Below, piece by piece: positions 35,682 through 45,134 of a DNA stretch of 64,000 nt. The DNA lies in NCBI RefSeq assembly GCF_003992625.1, contig NZ_RZMW01000035.1, positions 1 to 64,000 of the forward strand. The letters are read 5' to 3'. The position numbers and the translations under genes were made by a program. Position 1 is the stretch's first letter. Each line of letters opens with the position of its first letter. Below the pieces are notes generated by a model, which had not been told where the DNA came from, searched no databases, and saw nothing but the letters and a program-made list of their open reading frames with translations. Origin of the DNA: Pelagibacterium lentulum. GTDB taxonomy: Bacteria; Pseudomonadota; Alphaproteobacteria; Rhizobiales; Devosiaceae.

Positions 35682-36467
35682 TCAAGCTGCTGCCCCCCGC
35701 GGACGCCAGCCTGAGGGTAGCGATCCCTTGATGATGAGGCTAAGAACGTCGTCCTGCGTTACATCGGAAATCTTGTGGGAGCCGACATTGCGGCCGTTGT
35801 TCATGACCATCACCCGGTCGCAGAGTCGGAAAACATCTTGCATGTCGTGGCTGACCAGGAATATTCCGATGCCTTCATTGCGCAGCTTCTGCACGAGTTC
35901 GGCGACCATTTCGGTTTCCGAAGGCCCAAGAGCCGCTGTTGGCTCGTCCATAATCAGCGCTCGGACATTGAAGTGGATGGCACGTGCGATCGCGATAACC
36001 TGTCGCTGCCCCCCGGACATCCTCACCACCGGATCGGACAGATTTTTGAAATTGGGGTTGAGACGCTGCAGGACACCCTTGGCCTCCTCAAACATCCGTT
36101 TATCGTCAAGGTTGCCGAAGCGTGTCTTGAGTTCGCGTCCTAAAAAGAGATTGGCAGGAGCATCGAGATGATTGGCAAGGGCCAGATTTTGATAGATCGT
36201 CTCGATACCGTGCTGGCGTGCCGCGGTAGGGCTCGCGATTTCGATCTTCTCGCCATCGAGGTAGATATCCCCCGAAGACGGGATCATTGCGCCTGAAAGC
36301 ATGCGCATGAGGCACGATTTGCCGGCGCCGTTGTGTCCAAGGATACCCACGACTTCGCCGGGATAGAGGTCCACAGACACATCCCGGACCGCTTGTACGC
36401 CACCGAAATGCTTGCAGATGTTTCGCATTTCAACGAGGGGCGCTGCGCTGGAATTGGAGGTGCTCAT
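35682..36467 (-). CDS. Sugar ABC transporter ATPase (single domain, FrcA-like)
   Basis: A 261-residue ATPase with Walker [10 protein letters not shown]-loop [17 protein letters not shown], signature MSGGQRQ, Walker [14 protein letters not shown] and switch [11 protein letters not shown]. Only one ATPase domain, as in FrcA and unlike the two-domain RbsA. It follows the receptor and permease genes and supplies the carbohydrate importer of the island. Clear start at 36467. Confidence 0.9.
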   Translation of the reverse strand: MSTSNSSAAPLVEMRNICKHFGGVQAVRDVSVDLYPGEVVGILGHNGAGKSCLMRMLSGAMIPSSGDIYLDGEKIEIASPTAARQHGIETIYQNLALANHLDAPANLFLGRELKTRFGNLDDKRMFEEAKGVLQRLNPNFKNLSDPVVRMSGGQRQVIAIARAIHFNVRALIMDEPTAALGPSETEMVAELVQKLRNEGIGIFLVSHDMQDVFRLCDRVMVMNNGRNVGSHKISDVTQDDVLSLIIKGSLPSGWRPRGAAA

Positions 36468-36534
36468 AATGATATCTTCTCGGTCGAAAGAGGGGGCGGA
36501 GGGCGGGCTGTAGTCCGCCCTCCTAAGCCGTGCC

Positions 36535-37482
36535 CTAATAAAGGACGTTCTGGGCCTGCTCAGAATCGATATTGTTCTTAGTCACGAGAACGACACCGGT
36601 ATTGATGAATTCCTCGACCTCTTCGCCGGCAAGGAGCTTGGCAATCGTCTGGACGCCCATTTCACCCATCTGGAACGAGCCCTGGACAGCAATCGCCTCC
36701 AGCACGCCGTCGCGAACGAACTGCTGGAGGTCTTCGTTACCGTCAAAGCCGAGCGCGACGAGCGAACCCTCGCGGCCCGCCTGAACGATGGCGCGCCCCA
36801 TGCCGACGGCGGTCGGTTCGTTGGCGCCAAAGATACCGTCAAGCTCGGGATAAGCAGACAGAGTATCGGTCGTCTGATTGAGGGCGGTCGCCATCTGTGA
36901 CTGCGAATAGAGTGTGTTGACAATCTCGATGTTGGAGTTGGCTTCGATATAATCGGTGAAGCCACCGACGCGACCGATCTCCGATCCGACGCCCGGCACA
37001 TAGGACATGATTGCGATCTGGCCTTCAGGGCCGACAGCGTTAATCATTGTCTGGGCCATCAGCTGACCGGCAGCGTTGTTGTCGGTTGAAAGGAAGGCCT
37101 GGTAATAGTCTTCGGCACCTTGAGCGAGTGCGGAATCGATGATCACCACCGGAATGCCGCTCTCATAGGCGCGCTGTACCGAAGGGACCAGGGCTTCGGG
37201 ATCAGACGGTGCGAGAACGAGGCCCGCTACGCCGCGGTTGATCGCGTTGTCGACCATATTGACCTGTGCGGCGATGTCGGATTCTGACGCCGGGCCGTCA
37301 AAGCTCATGGTATAGCCGTCCAGTGTTTCCACGCCGGCCTGCGCGCCACGGTTGACGTTCTGCCAGAAGTTGGAGCTCGTGGTCTTGACGATCACGGCGA
37401 TTTCCTGGGCGATTGCGGTCGCCGGAATTGCGGTGACTGCTACAGCGCCGACAAGCGCAAGGCAGCGAAATACGGACTTCAT
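36535..37482 (-). CDS. Periplasmic sugar-binding protein (RbsB/FrcB family)
   Basis: A 315-residue receptor with signal peptide [20 protein letters not shown] (cut after ATAIAQ), then the type I fold: [64 protein letters not shown]. It captures an aldose or sugar acid in the periplasm. Start ATG 37482 with AGGAGG upstream (CAGGAGGAAACA). First-position receptor of the importer with permease and ATPase. Confidence 0.92.
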   Translation of the reverse strand: MKSVFRCLALVGAVAVTAIPATAIAQEIAVIVKTTSSNFWQNVNRGAQAGVETLDGYTMSFDGPASESDIAAQVNMVDNAINRGVAGLVLAPSDPEALVPSVQRAYESGIPVVIIDSALAQGAEDYYQAFLSTDNNAAGQLMAQTMINAVGPEGQIAIMSYVPGVGSEIGRVGGFTDYIEANSNIEIVNTLYSQSQMATALNQTTDTLSAYPELDGIFGANEPTAVGMGRAIVQAGREGSLVALGFDGNEDLQQFVRDGVLEAIAVQGSFQMGEMGVQTIAKLLAGEEVEEFINTGVVLVTKNNIDSEQAQNVLY

Positions 37483-37527
37483 TGTTTCCTCCTGTTTAAT
37501 TAAGTCCAAGGCGAAATGCGACGCGCC

Positions 37528-38562
37528 TCAGCGCCGATTGCGCAACTGGTCGACATAGACGGCCCCGATCACCACGCCACCGATCACGATCTGCTGGATG
37601 AAGGCGGAGACACCGGCCATGTTGAGCCCGTTGCGCAAAATTCCGATAATGAAGGCACCAATCATGGTGCCCGAGATAGAGCCCACGCCTCCCATGAGAG
37701 ACGCGCCCCCAATGACCGCCGCCGCAATAGCATCGAGTTCGTACATAACGCCCTCATTGGGCTGAGCGGTGACGAGACGTGACATCAGGACGATCCCGGC
37801 CAGCCCGGCAAGGAACCCCGAAAGTGCATAAGCGGCGAACTTGGTGTGATTGACGTTCACACCCGACAGGTGTGCTGCTTCCTCGTTCGATCCAACCGCA
37901 TAGACGTGGCGTCCGAACTGCCGCCGCTTGAGCATATAAGTGGCGGCCAACGCCACAATAAGAAGCAGGATGGCCGGGTACGGAATGCCGGGGAACACCA
38001 TCCGCGGCAGGCCATTGGACTGGGTTTCAACAATACGGAACAGCGCGCCATTGCCCAGCCAGCCGAAGGCGGCACCTAGTTGGGAGACGGGCGACGCACC
38101 AGTGAGTTGTAACGCCAGTCCGCGGGCCATCATCATCATGCCGAGGGTTGCAATAAACGGCGCAATTCGCAGCCGCGTGATGACAAAGCCATTGACCATC
38201 CCGCATAGCGTGCCCACCACCAAACCGCCGCCCATGCCGACAGGCACGGGCAGCCCGGCCTTGACCAATAGCCCCGCCGCAGTGCCCGAAAGTGCGAGCA
38301 CCGAGCCCACGCTTAGATCGATGCCGCCGGTCAGAATGACAATCGTCAGCCCGATGCCCAATAGACCGATGACTGCAGTCTGAAGCAGGATGGTCATCGC
38401 GTTATTGAGGCTCAGAAAGGCGCTGTTGAGGAACGCAAAGGCAATGATGAGCCCCAAAAGGGTTACGAGCGCCGATATGCGGTGCAACATGTCGGCGCGT
38501 ATTGACAGGCCGTTATTCCCGACAAGCGCAGCCCTCGCCGCGCTCGAACCGAAAACTCTCAT
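37528..38562 (-). CDS. Sugar ABC transporter permease (RbsC/FrcC family)
   Basis: A 344-residue permease with about eight to ten membrane segments. Family motif ILTGGIDLSVGSVLALS is near residue 80, and EAAHLSGVNVNHTKFAAYAL is the cytoplasmic coupling region. The start ATG at 38562 is divergent from the GntR gene across 212 bases. First gene of the island operon. Confidence 0.91.
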   Translation of the reverse strand: MRVFGSSAARAALVGNNGLSIRADMLHRISALVTLLGLIIAFAFLNSAFLSLNNAMTILLQTAVIGLLGIGLTIVILTGGIDLSVGSVLALSGTAAGLLVKAGLPVPVGMGGGLVVGTLCGMVNGFVITRLRIAPFIATLGMMMMARGLALQLTGASPVSQLGAAFGWLGNGALFRIVETQSNGLPRMVFPGIPYPAILLLIVALAATYMLKRRQFGRHVYAVGSNEEAAHLSGVNVNHTKFAAYALSGFLAGLAGIVLMSRLVTAQPNEGVMYELDAIAAAVIGGASLMGGVGSISGTMIGAFIIGILRNGLNMAGVSAFIQQIVIGGVVIGAVYVDQLRNRR

Positions 38563-38774
38563 TATCGGTGTCCTTTTCGTCCTCCGAAGGTCCATACGGC
38601 GTTTGCCGAGGTACTCTTCAAATCATATCGGCACGACCCTGCGTGCTCTTGTTCATCTTGAACCCAATCAAGCCATGTCGTATTCCTATCGGTCAACTGT
38701 TTTTAATTATTTATATACATAGTGAGATTTTTTTGTTTTAATTCAGTGATTTGTAACCGAACGGTATCTTTGAA
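38563..38774. promoter_or_regulatory. Divergent promoter of the island operon and gntR
   Basis: The gap is AT-rich between 38700 and 38750, unlike flanking genes. ACCG-AA-CGGT, an inverted repeat, sits at 38756-38765, 9 bases before the gntR start, a possible autoregulatory site. Promoter boxes cannot be assigned with confidence. Confidence 0.4.
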
Positions 38775-39683
38775 ATGGCGCGCACAAACGACCGATACAA
38801 GACAGCATTCAACCAGATGCTTGATTCACTCGCCGCAATGCCTGCTGGAAGCGAGCTGTCATCTGAGACCATTCTGGCGCGGCAATTGGGAGTCAGCCGC
38901 ACAATCGTACGTGCGGTTCTCGAGCGGCTGCAAAAGATGCGCATAATTTCCTGGCGAGGACGACGAAAAAAGCTGCTCAAATCCCCTGACGCATCGGATC
39001 GGTTTCCCGACGACGAAGTCGAAAGTGTCTCGGTGCGCCTCGAGGAATACTTCCTCGAATGGGTACTGCGTACCGATGTGGCCCCCGACACCCGGCTGAA
39101 CGTTTCCCTATTGTCACGCCAATTCAGTTGCACCCCGCATGCGCTACATGAATTCCTCGTGCGATTTTCGCGCTTCGGCATTGTCGAGCGATTGAAAACA
39201 GGTGGGTGGGTACTGCGAGGATTTACGGCGGAATATGCAATCGAATTGTCGGAGTTCCGTGAGATGATCGAACTTACTTCAGTGCGAAAACTAGTTGCGC
39301 TCGCGACCGACCATCCGGTTTGGGCGCAGTTAGACGAGCTCAAGCGCGATCATATCGCGCTGCTTGAACATATCGAGGTGCGGTATCGCGACTTTTCATC
39401 GCTCGACGATCGACTTCACACAACGATCAACAGTGTGCAGGACAACCGCTTTACGCGCGAATTTCAGTCTCTGATCTCGATGATTTTCCACTATCATTAT
39501 CAGTGGAACAAGCGGTGGGAGCGGCAACGCAACACCGTCGCAATCAGCGAGCACCTCGCCTACATCGACGCGTTACAAAGCCGGAATTGGCAGGCCGCGC
39601 AATCTGCCGCGTTGGCTCATCTTGCAACGGCCCGCCAAACGCTTCTGGCTTCGACCGGCGCCGCTGACACACTTGTATCGTAA
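38775..39683 (+). CDS. GntR-family regulator with two winged-helix domains
   Basis: A 302-residue protein. Residues about 15-65 read as one winged helix-turn-helix (LSSETILARQLGVSRTIVRA, LERLQKMRIISWRG). A second follows at about 90-150 (TRLNVSLLSRQFSCTPHALH, RFSRFGIVERLKTGG), then an FCD-type helical effector domain (LSEFREMIELTSVRKLVALA). Usual FadR/GntR proteins carry only the second unit. Divergent from the sugar importer operon, so it probably represses it until the sugar or a sugar acid binds. Family firm; doubled N-terminus is by eye. Confidence 0.83.
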   Translation: MARTNDRYKTAFNQMLDSLAAMPAGSELSSETILARQLGVSRTIVRAVLERLQKMRIISWRGRRKKLLKSPDASDRFPDDEVESVSVRLEEYFLEWVLRTDVAPDTRLNVSLLSRQFSCTPHALHEFLVRFSRFGIVERLKTGGWVLRGFTAEYAIELSEFREMIELTSVRKLVALATDHPVWAQLDELKRDHIALLEHIEVRYRDFSSLDDRLHTTINSVQDNRFTREFQSLISMIFHYHYQWNKRWERQRNTVAISEHLAYIDALQSRNWQAAQSAALAHLATARQTLLASTGAADTLVS

Positions 39684-40019
39684 TTGAGCGCGCCGAGGAA
39701 TGGGCGACAGCTTTCGCGCAGCAGCCTAACGGTCTGACCAACGAGGCACCGGTCAAAGTATCCATCGAAACCAATCAATCCGAGTGCATCTGCGGCATAA
39801 ACCTCAAAGCTCACTGGCACGCATTTGCACACGTTTGGCTCTTTCCCACCTTGGCGCCAGGCGCTTTACGCGTTACAGCGCTGACCGGCAGTAACGGCAT
39901 CGCCCGAGGTCTACGAACCTGCAAAAAAACAAATGCTCGATGACAACAAGCCCTATCTCCAAGCGATGCTCGCGCCGTCGGGATGAGCGGTGTCGGCTGC
40001 ACTGGTCAAAGTTTTGTGG
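39684..40019 (+). other. Gene-free stretch with start of right repeat copy
   Basis: No intact gene. From about 39886 a frame reads TASPEVYEPAKKQMLDDNKP then YLQAMLAPSG and a stop at 39986; it is the tail of an unknown gene whose body is absent. The left repeat copy holds the same tail with a frameshift. Confidence 0.45.
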
Positions 40020-40409
40020 TCAGAAAACGCGTTCGAACTGAAGGCCCGCGAGAAGACATCCTTCAGCTTCGGAAACGGTGAACCCGGAGCCAGAATCCGT
40101 GATGGGACAGGTCATCGGAAAACTGGCGTCGCCGAGCGCGCCCGTCGCATCGGAGAGCACAAGTTCGCTCTCGGTGCGCGAGTAGGTTCCCTCGACCAAA
40201 CGGCCCCGCGCATTTGAAAGCGCAAACCGATTGTCATCGCCAAGGATCAACGTCAGGCCAGACGGGGTATCGCCCTCACCCACGACAAACCGCCCGGTGG
40301 TGCGGGCAGCGTCCGCTGTTGCGCTTACCTCACCAATACGCTCTTCCAGTGCCAACAGCTCCTCACCCCTCGCGGTAACGGTAGCGGCCAGTTCCTCGAC
40401 CTGAGGTTG
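39897..40409. repeat. Right copy of the diverged direct repeat (pair with 31844-32323)
   Basis: Matches the left copy over about 480 aligned bases, same orientation, roughly nine in ten bases by eye. This copy contains the intact 3' end of the coiled-coil gene, so it is the parental locus and the left copy a decayed duplicate. Start-to-start spacing is about 8.05 kb. Confidence 0.8.
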
Positions 40410-41171
40410 CAATTCGTCACGCTGGACCAGATAGCCTTCCACTTCCTGGGCAAGCTGGTCGCGGCGATCGGTGGCATCGTTTACCTGCTGTTCCAGAGCC
40501 TCGATTTCCGCTTGTGTTTCCAGGCTTCGCGTGGAGATTTCGGTCATCTCGCCCTGTAGTTGGGCCAGTTCCTCGCGCATCGACTGCAGCTGGGACTGGT
40601 TTTCCGACAATGTGGCAGCTGCATCAGCAGATTCTTGTGTAATTTGTGCCAATCGTGCAGCAGCCTGGGCTTCTTGGGCACGCATCTCTTCCAGCCGCTC
40701 CCCTACGTCATTGACTTGATCGTTGGCGGTCTCAAGCTGGGCATTCAATTCCTGGCGCTGCGCCGTCAAAGCCTCTGTCTCAGCAACGGCCTCTGCCCGT
40801 CGCTGGTCGGCCTCGTCAGCTTCCGATTGGCGGGCTTGAAGATCTGCCTCAATGCTGGCCAGTTCGTCTGCGCGTGTTGCCAGTTCGGCGTTGATGGCAT
40901 CGCGTGAAGCAGAAACTGAATCCAGTTGCTCTCGGGCCTCTGCAAGTTCGGCTTCGGTCTCGGCCAAAGCGCCGGTGGCCGCGTCGCGGGCCTCCAGTTC
41001 CCCGGCCATCTGATCACGCTCATTGGTCAGCGCTGAGATGGCCTGCTCTTGCTGACTGGACTGGCCGGCAGTGTTGATCCACACCGCGAAAAGTGAAAGC
41101 CATCCGGCCACGGCGACAACAACAAGAGTGAAAACGAGTGGTTCGCGCAAGCGCTTCGACATGTCGGCCAT
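40020..41171 (-). CDS. Membrane-anchored coiled-coil protein, unknown function
   Basis: A 383-residue protein. Residues 11-31 form one membrane helix (VFTLVVVAVAGWLSLFAVWI) after a basic N-terminus. Residues about 40-290 are a nearly unbroken Ala/Glu/Gln-rich coiled coil. The last 90 residues form a small beta-rich domain (LTLILGDDNRFALSNARGRL, SDATGALGDASFPMTCPITD) with two Cys. It would sit in the inner membrane with the coil on the periplasmic side or, less likely, in the cytoplasm. No family recognised. A decayed duplicate of its end lies at 31967-32323. Confidence 0.75.
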   Translation of the reverse strand: MADMSKRLREPLVFTLVVVAVAGWLSLFAVWINTAGQSSQQEQAISALTNERDQMAGELEARDAATGALAETEAELAEAREQLDSVSASRDAINAELATRADELASIEADLQARQSEADEADQRRAEAVAETEALTAQRQELNAQLETANDQVNDVGERLEEMRAQEAQAAARLAQITQESADAAATLSENQSQLQSMREELAQLQGEMTEISTRSLETQAEIEALEQQVNDATDRRDQLAQEVEGYLVQRDELQPQVEELAATVTARGEELLALEERIGEVSATADAARTTGRFVVGEGDTPSGLTLILGDDNRFALSNARGRLVEGTYSRTESELVLSDATGALGDASFPMTCPITDSGSGFTVSEAEGCLLAGLQFERVF

Positions 41172-41638
41172 GGAGTGCGTCCGTGCTGGGTTGATCGTTG
41201 ATAATGCTTGTGACCAAGCAATGATCGACTATCGCGATTAACGTCGGAAAACTGTACGTTTGGTAGGTGCAATAACTGCTCCAGAAGCCAAAGGTTGCAT
41301 ACCAAGTTTTTTGGGGCAAGGCTGGGTTAGCCTATTTTCTCAGCTCCGGGACAAGCCGATGGCAGGAAGCAACCCCTTCTGTGCAAGTCGGTCCATGCCA
41401 ACAATGCTTACCTGGCCCATGGATGTGCTCTCTTTCAATTGACGTGGTCAGTACGAAACAATCACACGCAACAGAACAGGTTTGCTTCAAGCGAACGGAA
41501 GAACTCCTGTCCGGCACGCGCAGCGTCCTTTCAGATGAATATCAAGAAAGTTGACCTCCACGCCTTCTTGTGCTCTCCTGACATAACAGTGATATGTATT
41601 CCATATTTATGTATCATTGGAACAAAGGGAGCATAGTC
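41172..41638. promoter_or_regulatory. Upstream region of the peptide-type ABC operon
   Basis: No gene in 467 bases. An inverted repeat ATATG-TATTC-CATAT lies at 41592-41606, about 33 bases before the start of the binding-protein gene, and may be an operator for the IclR regulator at the operon's end. TAGGTGCA near 41262-41269 is shared with the palindrome at 50118. Confidence 0.4.
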
Positions 41639-43171
41639 ATGAATTCATTTCTCAAGCTGATGTCGGCTGCCATTCTGGCGGGCGCATCCTTGCCTGCAAT
41701 TGCACATGCCCAGTCCCATGGCGGGGCAATCGATGTTGCAACAATCGGCGAACCGCCCACCCTCGACCCGATGACCTCGACGGCCGATCTGGTTGGGATC
41801 ATCACCCAGCACATGTTTGAAACGCTCTATACGTTTGACGGAAACTGGGCTGTGGCACCACTATTGGCAGCAGACCTGCCGGAAATCTCCGAAGACGGGC
41901 TGACCTATACCATCGCCCTGCGCGATGGCGTTACCTTTCATGACGGATCGGCCATGACATCTGAAGATGTCGTTGCATCGCTCGAACGCTGGCTGCGGAT
42001 CGCAAGCCGTGGGTTGCAGACCGCTGAAGTCGTGGAATCCGTTGCAGCTATCGATGACCTGACGGTTGAAATCACCCTTTCAACACCTTATGCGCCGCTG
42101 TTATCGTTGCTTTCACTCAACAATTCCGCAGCCATTGTCATTCCGGCTGAAATCGCGGGCAATGACGTGATGGAAGATTATATCGGTACCGGCCCCTATC
42201 AGCTCGGCGAACGCCGCCCCGACCAGTTCATCCAGCTTACGCGCTTTGAGGACTATGCAAGCCGGGAGGAAGATGCCAGCGGATATGGTGGCGGTCGCGC
42301 CCAATATCTCGATGAAATCCGTTTTGTTCCAGTACCCGACGCCAATACGCGCATCGAAGGCGCGGTTGCCGGGCAGTTCGATTATGTAGATTCCATTCCC
42401 GTGGAAGCCTATGACCGTATCGAAAGCGGGCAGACAGAACCGGTAATGCTTGCACCGTTCGGCTGGCCCGTCTTTGTGATGAATACCGCCGAAGGCGTGA
42501 TGGCGGACCTTACGACCCGCAAAGCCGTGCAAGCTGGCTTAGCGCCCCATGACATGCTGTTGGCGGCCTTTGGCTCGGAAGAGTTTTTCGCAGCCGAAGC
42601 GCCGATGTATCCGGACAGCTATGTCTGGCACACCGAGGCGGGCATCGAACCCTATAATCCGAGCGGCGATATGGAGCGCGCAGCGAGCCTTCTGGCCGAA
42701 TCCGAGTATGATGGATCACCTGTCCGCATCCTGACCTCACGCCAGTATGAGTTCCACTACACCATGGCGCAGGTGGCCGAAGCCTATCTCGAGGCAGCAG
42801 GTTTTGACGTGCAACTCGACGTGGTGGAATGGGCAACGCTGACCCAGCGGCGCACCGATCCCGCGCTCTGGGATATCTATATAACCCACTCACCTTTCCT
42901 GCCCGAACCGTCCCTGACCGGGATCATGTCCGACACCTCGCCCGGCTGGTGGGTGTCGGACGCCAAACACGCGGCGCTGGGCGCATTCAATGCCGAAGCA
43001 GACCCTGATCGCCGCGTTGAGCTTTGGTCGGCGGTGCAAGAAGTGATCTACGAAGAAGTGCCAGCGTTCAAGGTCGGCAATTTCAATGCAGTCGCTGCGC
43101 AATCGAGCAATCTTGAAGGCATGAATCCTGCGCCTTGGCCCTATTTCTGGAATGCTTATCTGGCCGAGTAA
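41639..43171 (+). CDS. Peptide/opine-type ABC substrate-binding protein (DppA/OppA family)
   Basis: A 510-residue family 5 receptor. Signal peptide MNSFLKLMSAAILAGASLPA (cut near AHAQS), then EPPTLDPMTSTADLVGIITQ, YTIALRDGVTFHDGSAMTSE and DVVASLERWL, the classic start of this class. It binds peptides, opines or similar compounds in the periplasm. Start ATG 41639 with GGGAG eight bases upstream. First gene of a nine-gene operon including an amidohydrolase and a PLP lyase, so the ligand may be an acylated amino compound. Confidence 0.9.
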   Translation: MNSFLKLMSAAILAGASLPAIAHAQSHGGAIDVATIGEPPTLDPMTSTADLVGIITQHMFETLYTFDGNWAVAPLLAADLPEISEDGLTYTIALRDGVTFHDGSAMTSEDVVASLERWLRIASRGLQTAEVVESVAAIDDLTVEITLSTPYAPLLSLLSLNNSAAIVIPAEIAGNDVMEDYIGTGPYQLGERRPDQFIQLTRFEDYASREEDASGYGGGRAQYLDEIRFVPVPDANTRIEGAVAGQFDYVDSIPVEAYDRIESGQTEPVMLAPFGWPVFVMNTAEGVMADLTTRKAVQAGLAPHDMLLAAFGSEEFFAAEAPMYPDSYVWHTEAGIEPYNPSGDMERAASLLAESEYDGSPVRILTSRQYEFHYTMAQVAEAYLEAAGFDVQLDVVEWATLTQRRTDPALWDIYITHSPFLPEPSLTGIMSDTSPGWWVSDAKHAALGAFNAEADPDRRVELWSAVQEVIYEEVPAFKVGNFNAVAAQSSNLEGMNPAPWPYFWNAYLAE

Positions 43172-43238
43172 GCTCGTCTAACCGTCTCCTGTTTTCCCGG
43201 TTTACCGCTTTTCACGGGGACACGGGAGCCGGTCAGTC

Positions 43239-43303
43239 TTGGGGAGGAGGAGCGTCCTACCCTCGCAACTTGAGTTGTCAATTTGCGGGTTCCTCCTCCC
43301 CAA
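43239..43303 (+). other. Large hairpin between receptor and permease genes
   Basis: TTGGGGAGGAGGA (43239-43251) and TCCTCCTCCCCAA (43291-43303) form a perfect 13-bp stem; the 39-base loop contains further pairing (CGCAA with TTGCG, TTGA with TCAA). Placed after the receptor stop and before the permease, it fits the known pattern of structures that stabilise receptor mRNA and lower downstream expression. No T-tract. Confidence 0.65.
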
Positions 43304-43329
43304 ACTTTGCATTAGCCAAGGGATCCATC

Positions 43330-44271
43330 ATGTTGCGCGCTGCATTCAATCGCCTTGTCGGCATGCTTACGGTGATGGCTATTGTCGTCACCATCGTTTT
43401 CATCATCGTCCGAGTAACACCTGGCGACCCCGCCGCCGTCATGCTCGGCCCGGACGCCACCGCTGCCGACGTTCAGGCACTTCGCCAGAGGCTTGGCCTC
43501 GACGGTACGATCTTTCAGCAGTTTGTAGCCTATATTGGAGGCATCCTGCGCGGCGATCTCGGCCAATCGATTTTTCTGGGTCAGCCGGTCACCACCGCTT
43601 TATGGATGCGTGCAGAACCGACATTCTTTCTCACTCTTTTTTCGCTCGGTATCGCAACGATCATCGCGCTGCCGATTGGCATTGCGTCAGCCTATTGGCG
43701 CGGATCGCTGTTCGACCAGGCAATGACGGCGATTGCGATGTTTGCAGCATCGGTGCCAAGCTTTTGGCTGGGACTGATCTTCATACAGGTCTTCGCCGTG
43801 CAATTTGGCTGGTTCCCGACATCTGGCTATGGCGGCCCCTATACTGGGTTTGTCGAACGCCTGCATCATCTGGTGCTGCCTGCCGCAACGCTTGGCATCG
43901 TCTCTTCAGCCCTGATCATGCGCTTTACCCGTGCATCCATGCTTGACGTACTCAACGACGACTATGTCCGAACGGCCCGGTCCAAGGGCATGACCGAATG
44001 GCGGGTAGTGGTCAAACACGCGCTCAAAAATGCTCTCATCCCCATTCTCACCGTGGTCGGATTGACAGCAGCGCTTTTGATTTCCGGGGCAATTGTCACC
44101 GAGACTGTCTTCGCCTTGCCGGGGGTTGGAAACCTGATTGTTTCGGCGGTCCTTCGCCGCGACTATCCTGTCATTCAGGGCGCACTGCTCATCGTCGCCG
44201 GACTTTATGTCCTGATCAATTTTCTTATCGATATGCTCTATCTGCTCGTCGATCCACGCGTGAGGTACTGA
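43330..44271 (+). CDS. Peptide-type ABC permease (DppB family)
   Basis: A 313-residue permease starting at ATG 43330 (MLRAAFNRLVGML). Six membrane segments; family marks are VRVTPGDPAAVMLGPDATA, LGLDGTIFQQFVAYIGGILR and GDLGQSIFLGQPV, and the EAA loop YVRTARSKGMTEWRVVVKHA. Pairs with the next gene to form the heterodimeric pore. The frame is open upstream to 43135 but only through the hairpin region. Overlaps the next start by one base (TGATG). Confidence 0.92.
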   Translation: MLRAAFNRLVGMLTVMAIVVTIVFIIVRVTPGDPAAVMLGPDATAADVQALRQRLGLDGTIFQQFVAYIGGILRGDLGQSIFLGQPVTTALWMRAEPTFFLTLFSLGIATIIALPIGIASAYWRGSLFDQAMTAIAMFAASVPSFWLGLIFIQVFAVQFGWFPTSGYGGPYTGFVERLHHLVLPAATLGIVSSALIMRFTRASMLDVLNDDYVRTARSKGMTEWRVVVKHALKNALIPILTVVGLTAALLISGAIVTETVFALPGVGNLIVSAVLRRDYPVIQGALLIVAGLYVLINFLIDMLYLLVDPRVRY

Positions 44272-45134
44272 TGGCCGCCATTGCTACAGGACCTGGCAAA
44301 ACGCCAAATCTGTTAAAGCGACTGCTTGCTCGCCCAACCTCCGCTGCCGGATTGATAACAATCACGCTCGTGGTGCTTGCTGCAATCCTGGCACCGCTGC
44401 TCACGGCCTACAATCCGGCCCAGCTTTCAATCGTCAACCGGCTAAGCCCGCCAAGTCCGGAATTCCTGCTCGGGACAGACGATCTGGGGCGCGATGTCTT
44501 TACCCGCATGCTTTATGCCGGACGCACCTCGCTATCCGTTGCTTTCGCCGTTGTGATTGTCGCTTCGCTGCTGGGGATCACGCTGGGCTTGATCGCGGGC
44601 TTTTTCCGCAAGGCCGATGCGCCGGTTTCGCGCCTCATCGATGCGCTCATGGCCTTTCCCGACATCCTTTTGGCGATTGCACTTGTTGCTGCGCTGGGGG
44701 CATCCGCGTTCAACGTGGTTCTAGCGCTCGGGATTGTCTATGCGCCGCGCATGGCCCGTGTCGTACGCGCTTCAACGCTGGTCATCCGCGAATTGCCCTA
44801 TGTGGAAGCGGCACGTGCCCTCGCAGTGCCCACCCGCGTTATCCTGTTCCGGCATGTCTTGCGCAACATCACCTCGCCGCTTCTTGTGCAAGGCACTTTC
44901 ATTTTCGCGCAGGCCATTCTCGCAGAAGCCGGGCTTTCGTTTCTCGGGGTGGGCATTTCGCCCGATATACCGACCTGGGGCACCATGATTTCGGTGGGGC
45001 GCCAGTTCATGAATTCGGCTGGTTGGATTCTGTTTTATCCCGGGCTTGCCATTGTGGTGACCGTTCTGGCGCTGCAACTGCTCGGCGATGGATTGCGCGA
45101 CCTTCTCGACCCAAGGCTTGCAAAGGATATCTGA
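44271..45134 (+). CDS. Peptide-type ABC permease (DppC family)
   Basis: A 287-residue permease, start ATG 44271. DppC marks are PPSPEFLLGTDDLGRDVFTR near residue 60, LIDALMAFPDILLAIALVA, and the coupling loop ELPYVEAARALAVPTRVILF. Works with the DppB-like gene and the two ATPases downstream. Stop and next start share TGATG, indicating coupling to the amidohydrolase gene. Confidence 0.92.
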   Translation: MAAIATGPGKTPNLLKRLLARPTSAAGLITITLVVLAAILAPLLTAYNPAQLSIVNRLSPPSPEFLLGTDDLGRDVFTRMLYAGRTSLSVAFAVVIVASLLGITLGLIAGFFRKADAPVSRLIDALMAFPDILLAIALVAALGASAFNVVLALGIVYAPRMARVVRASTLVIRELPYVEAARALAVPTRVILFRHVLRNITSPLLVQGTFIFAQAILAEAGLSFLGVGISPDIPTWGTMISVGRQFMNSAGWILFYPGLAIVVTVLALQLLGDGLRDLLDPRLAKDI

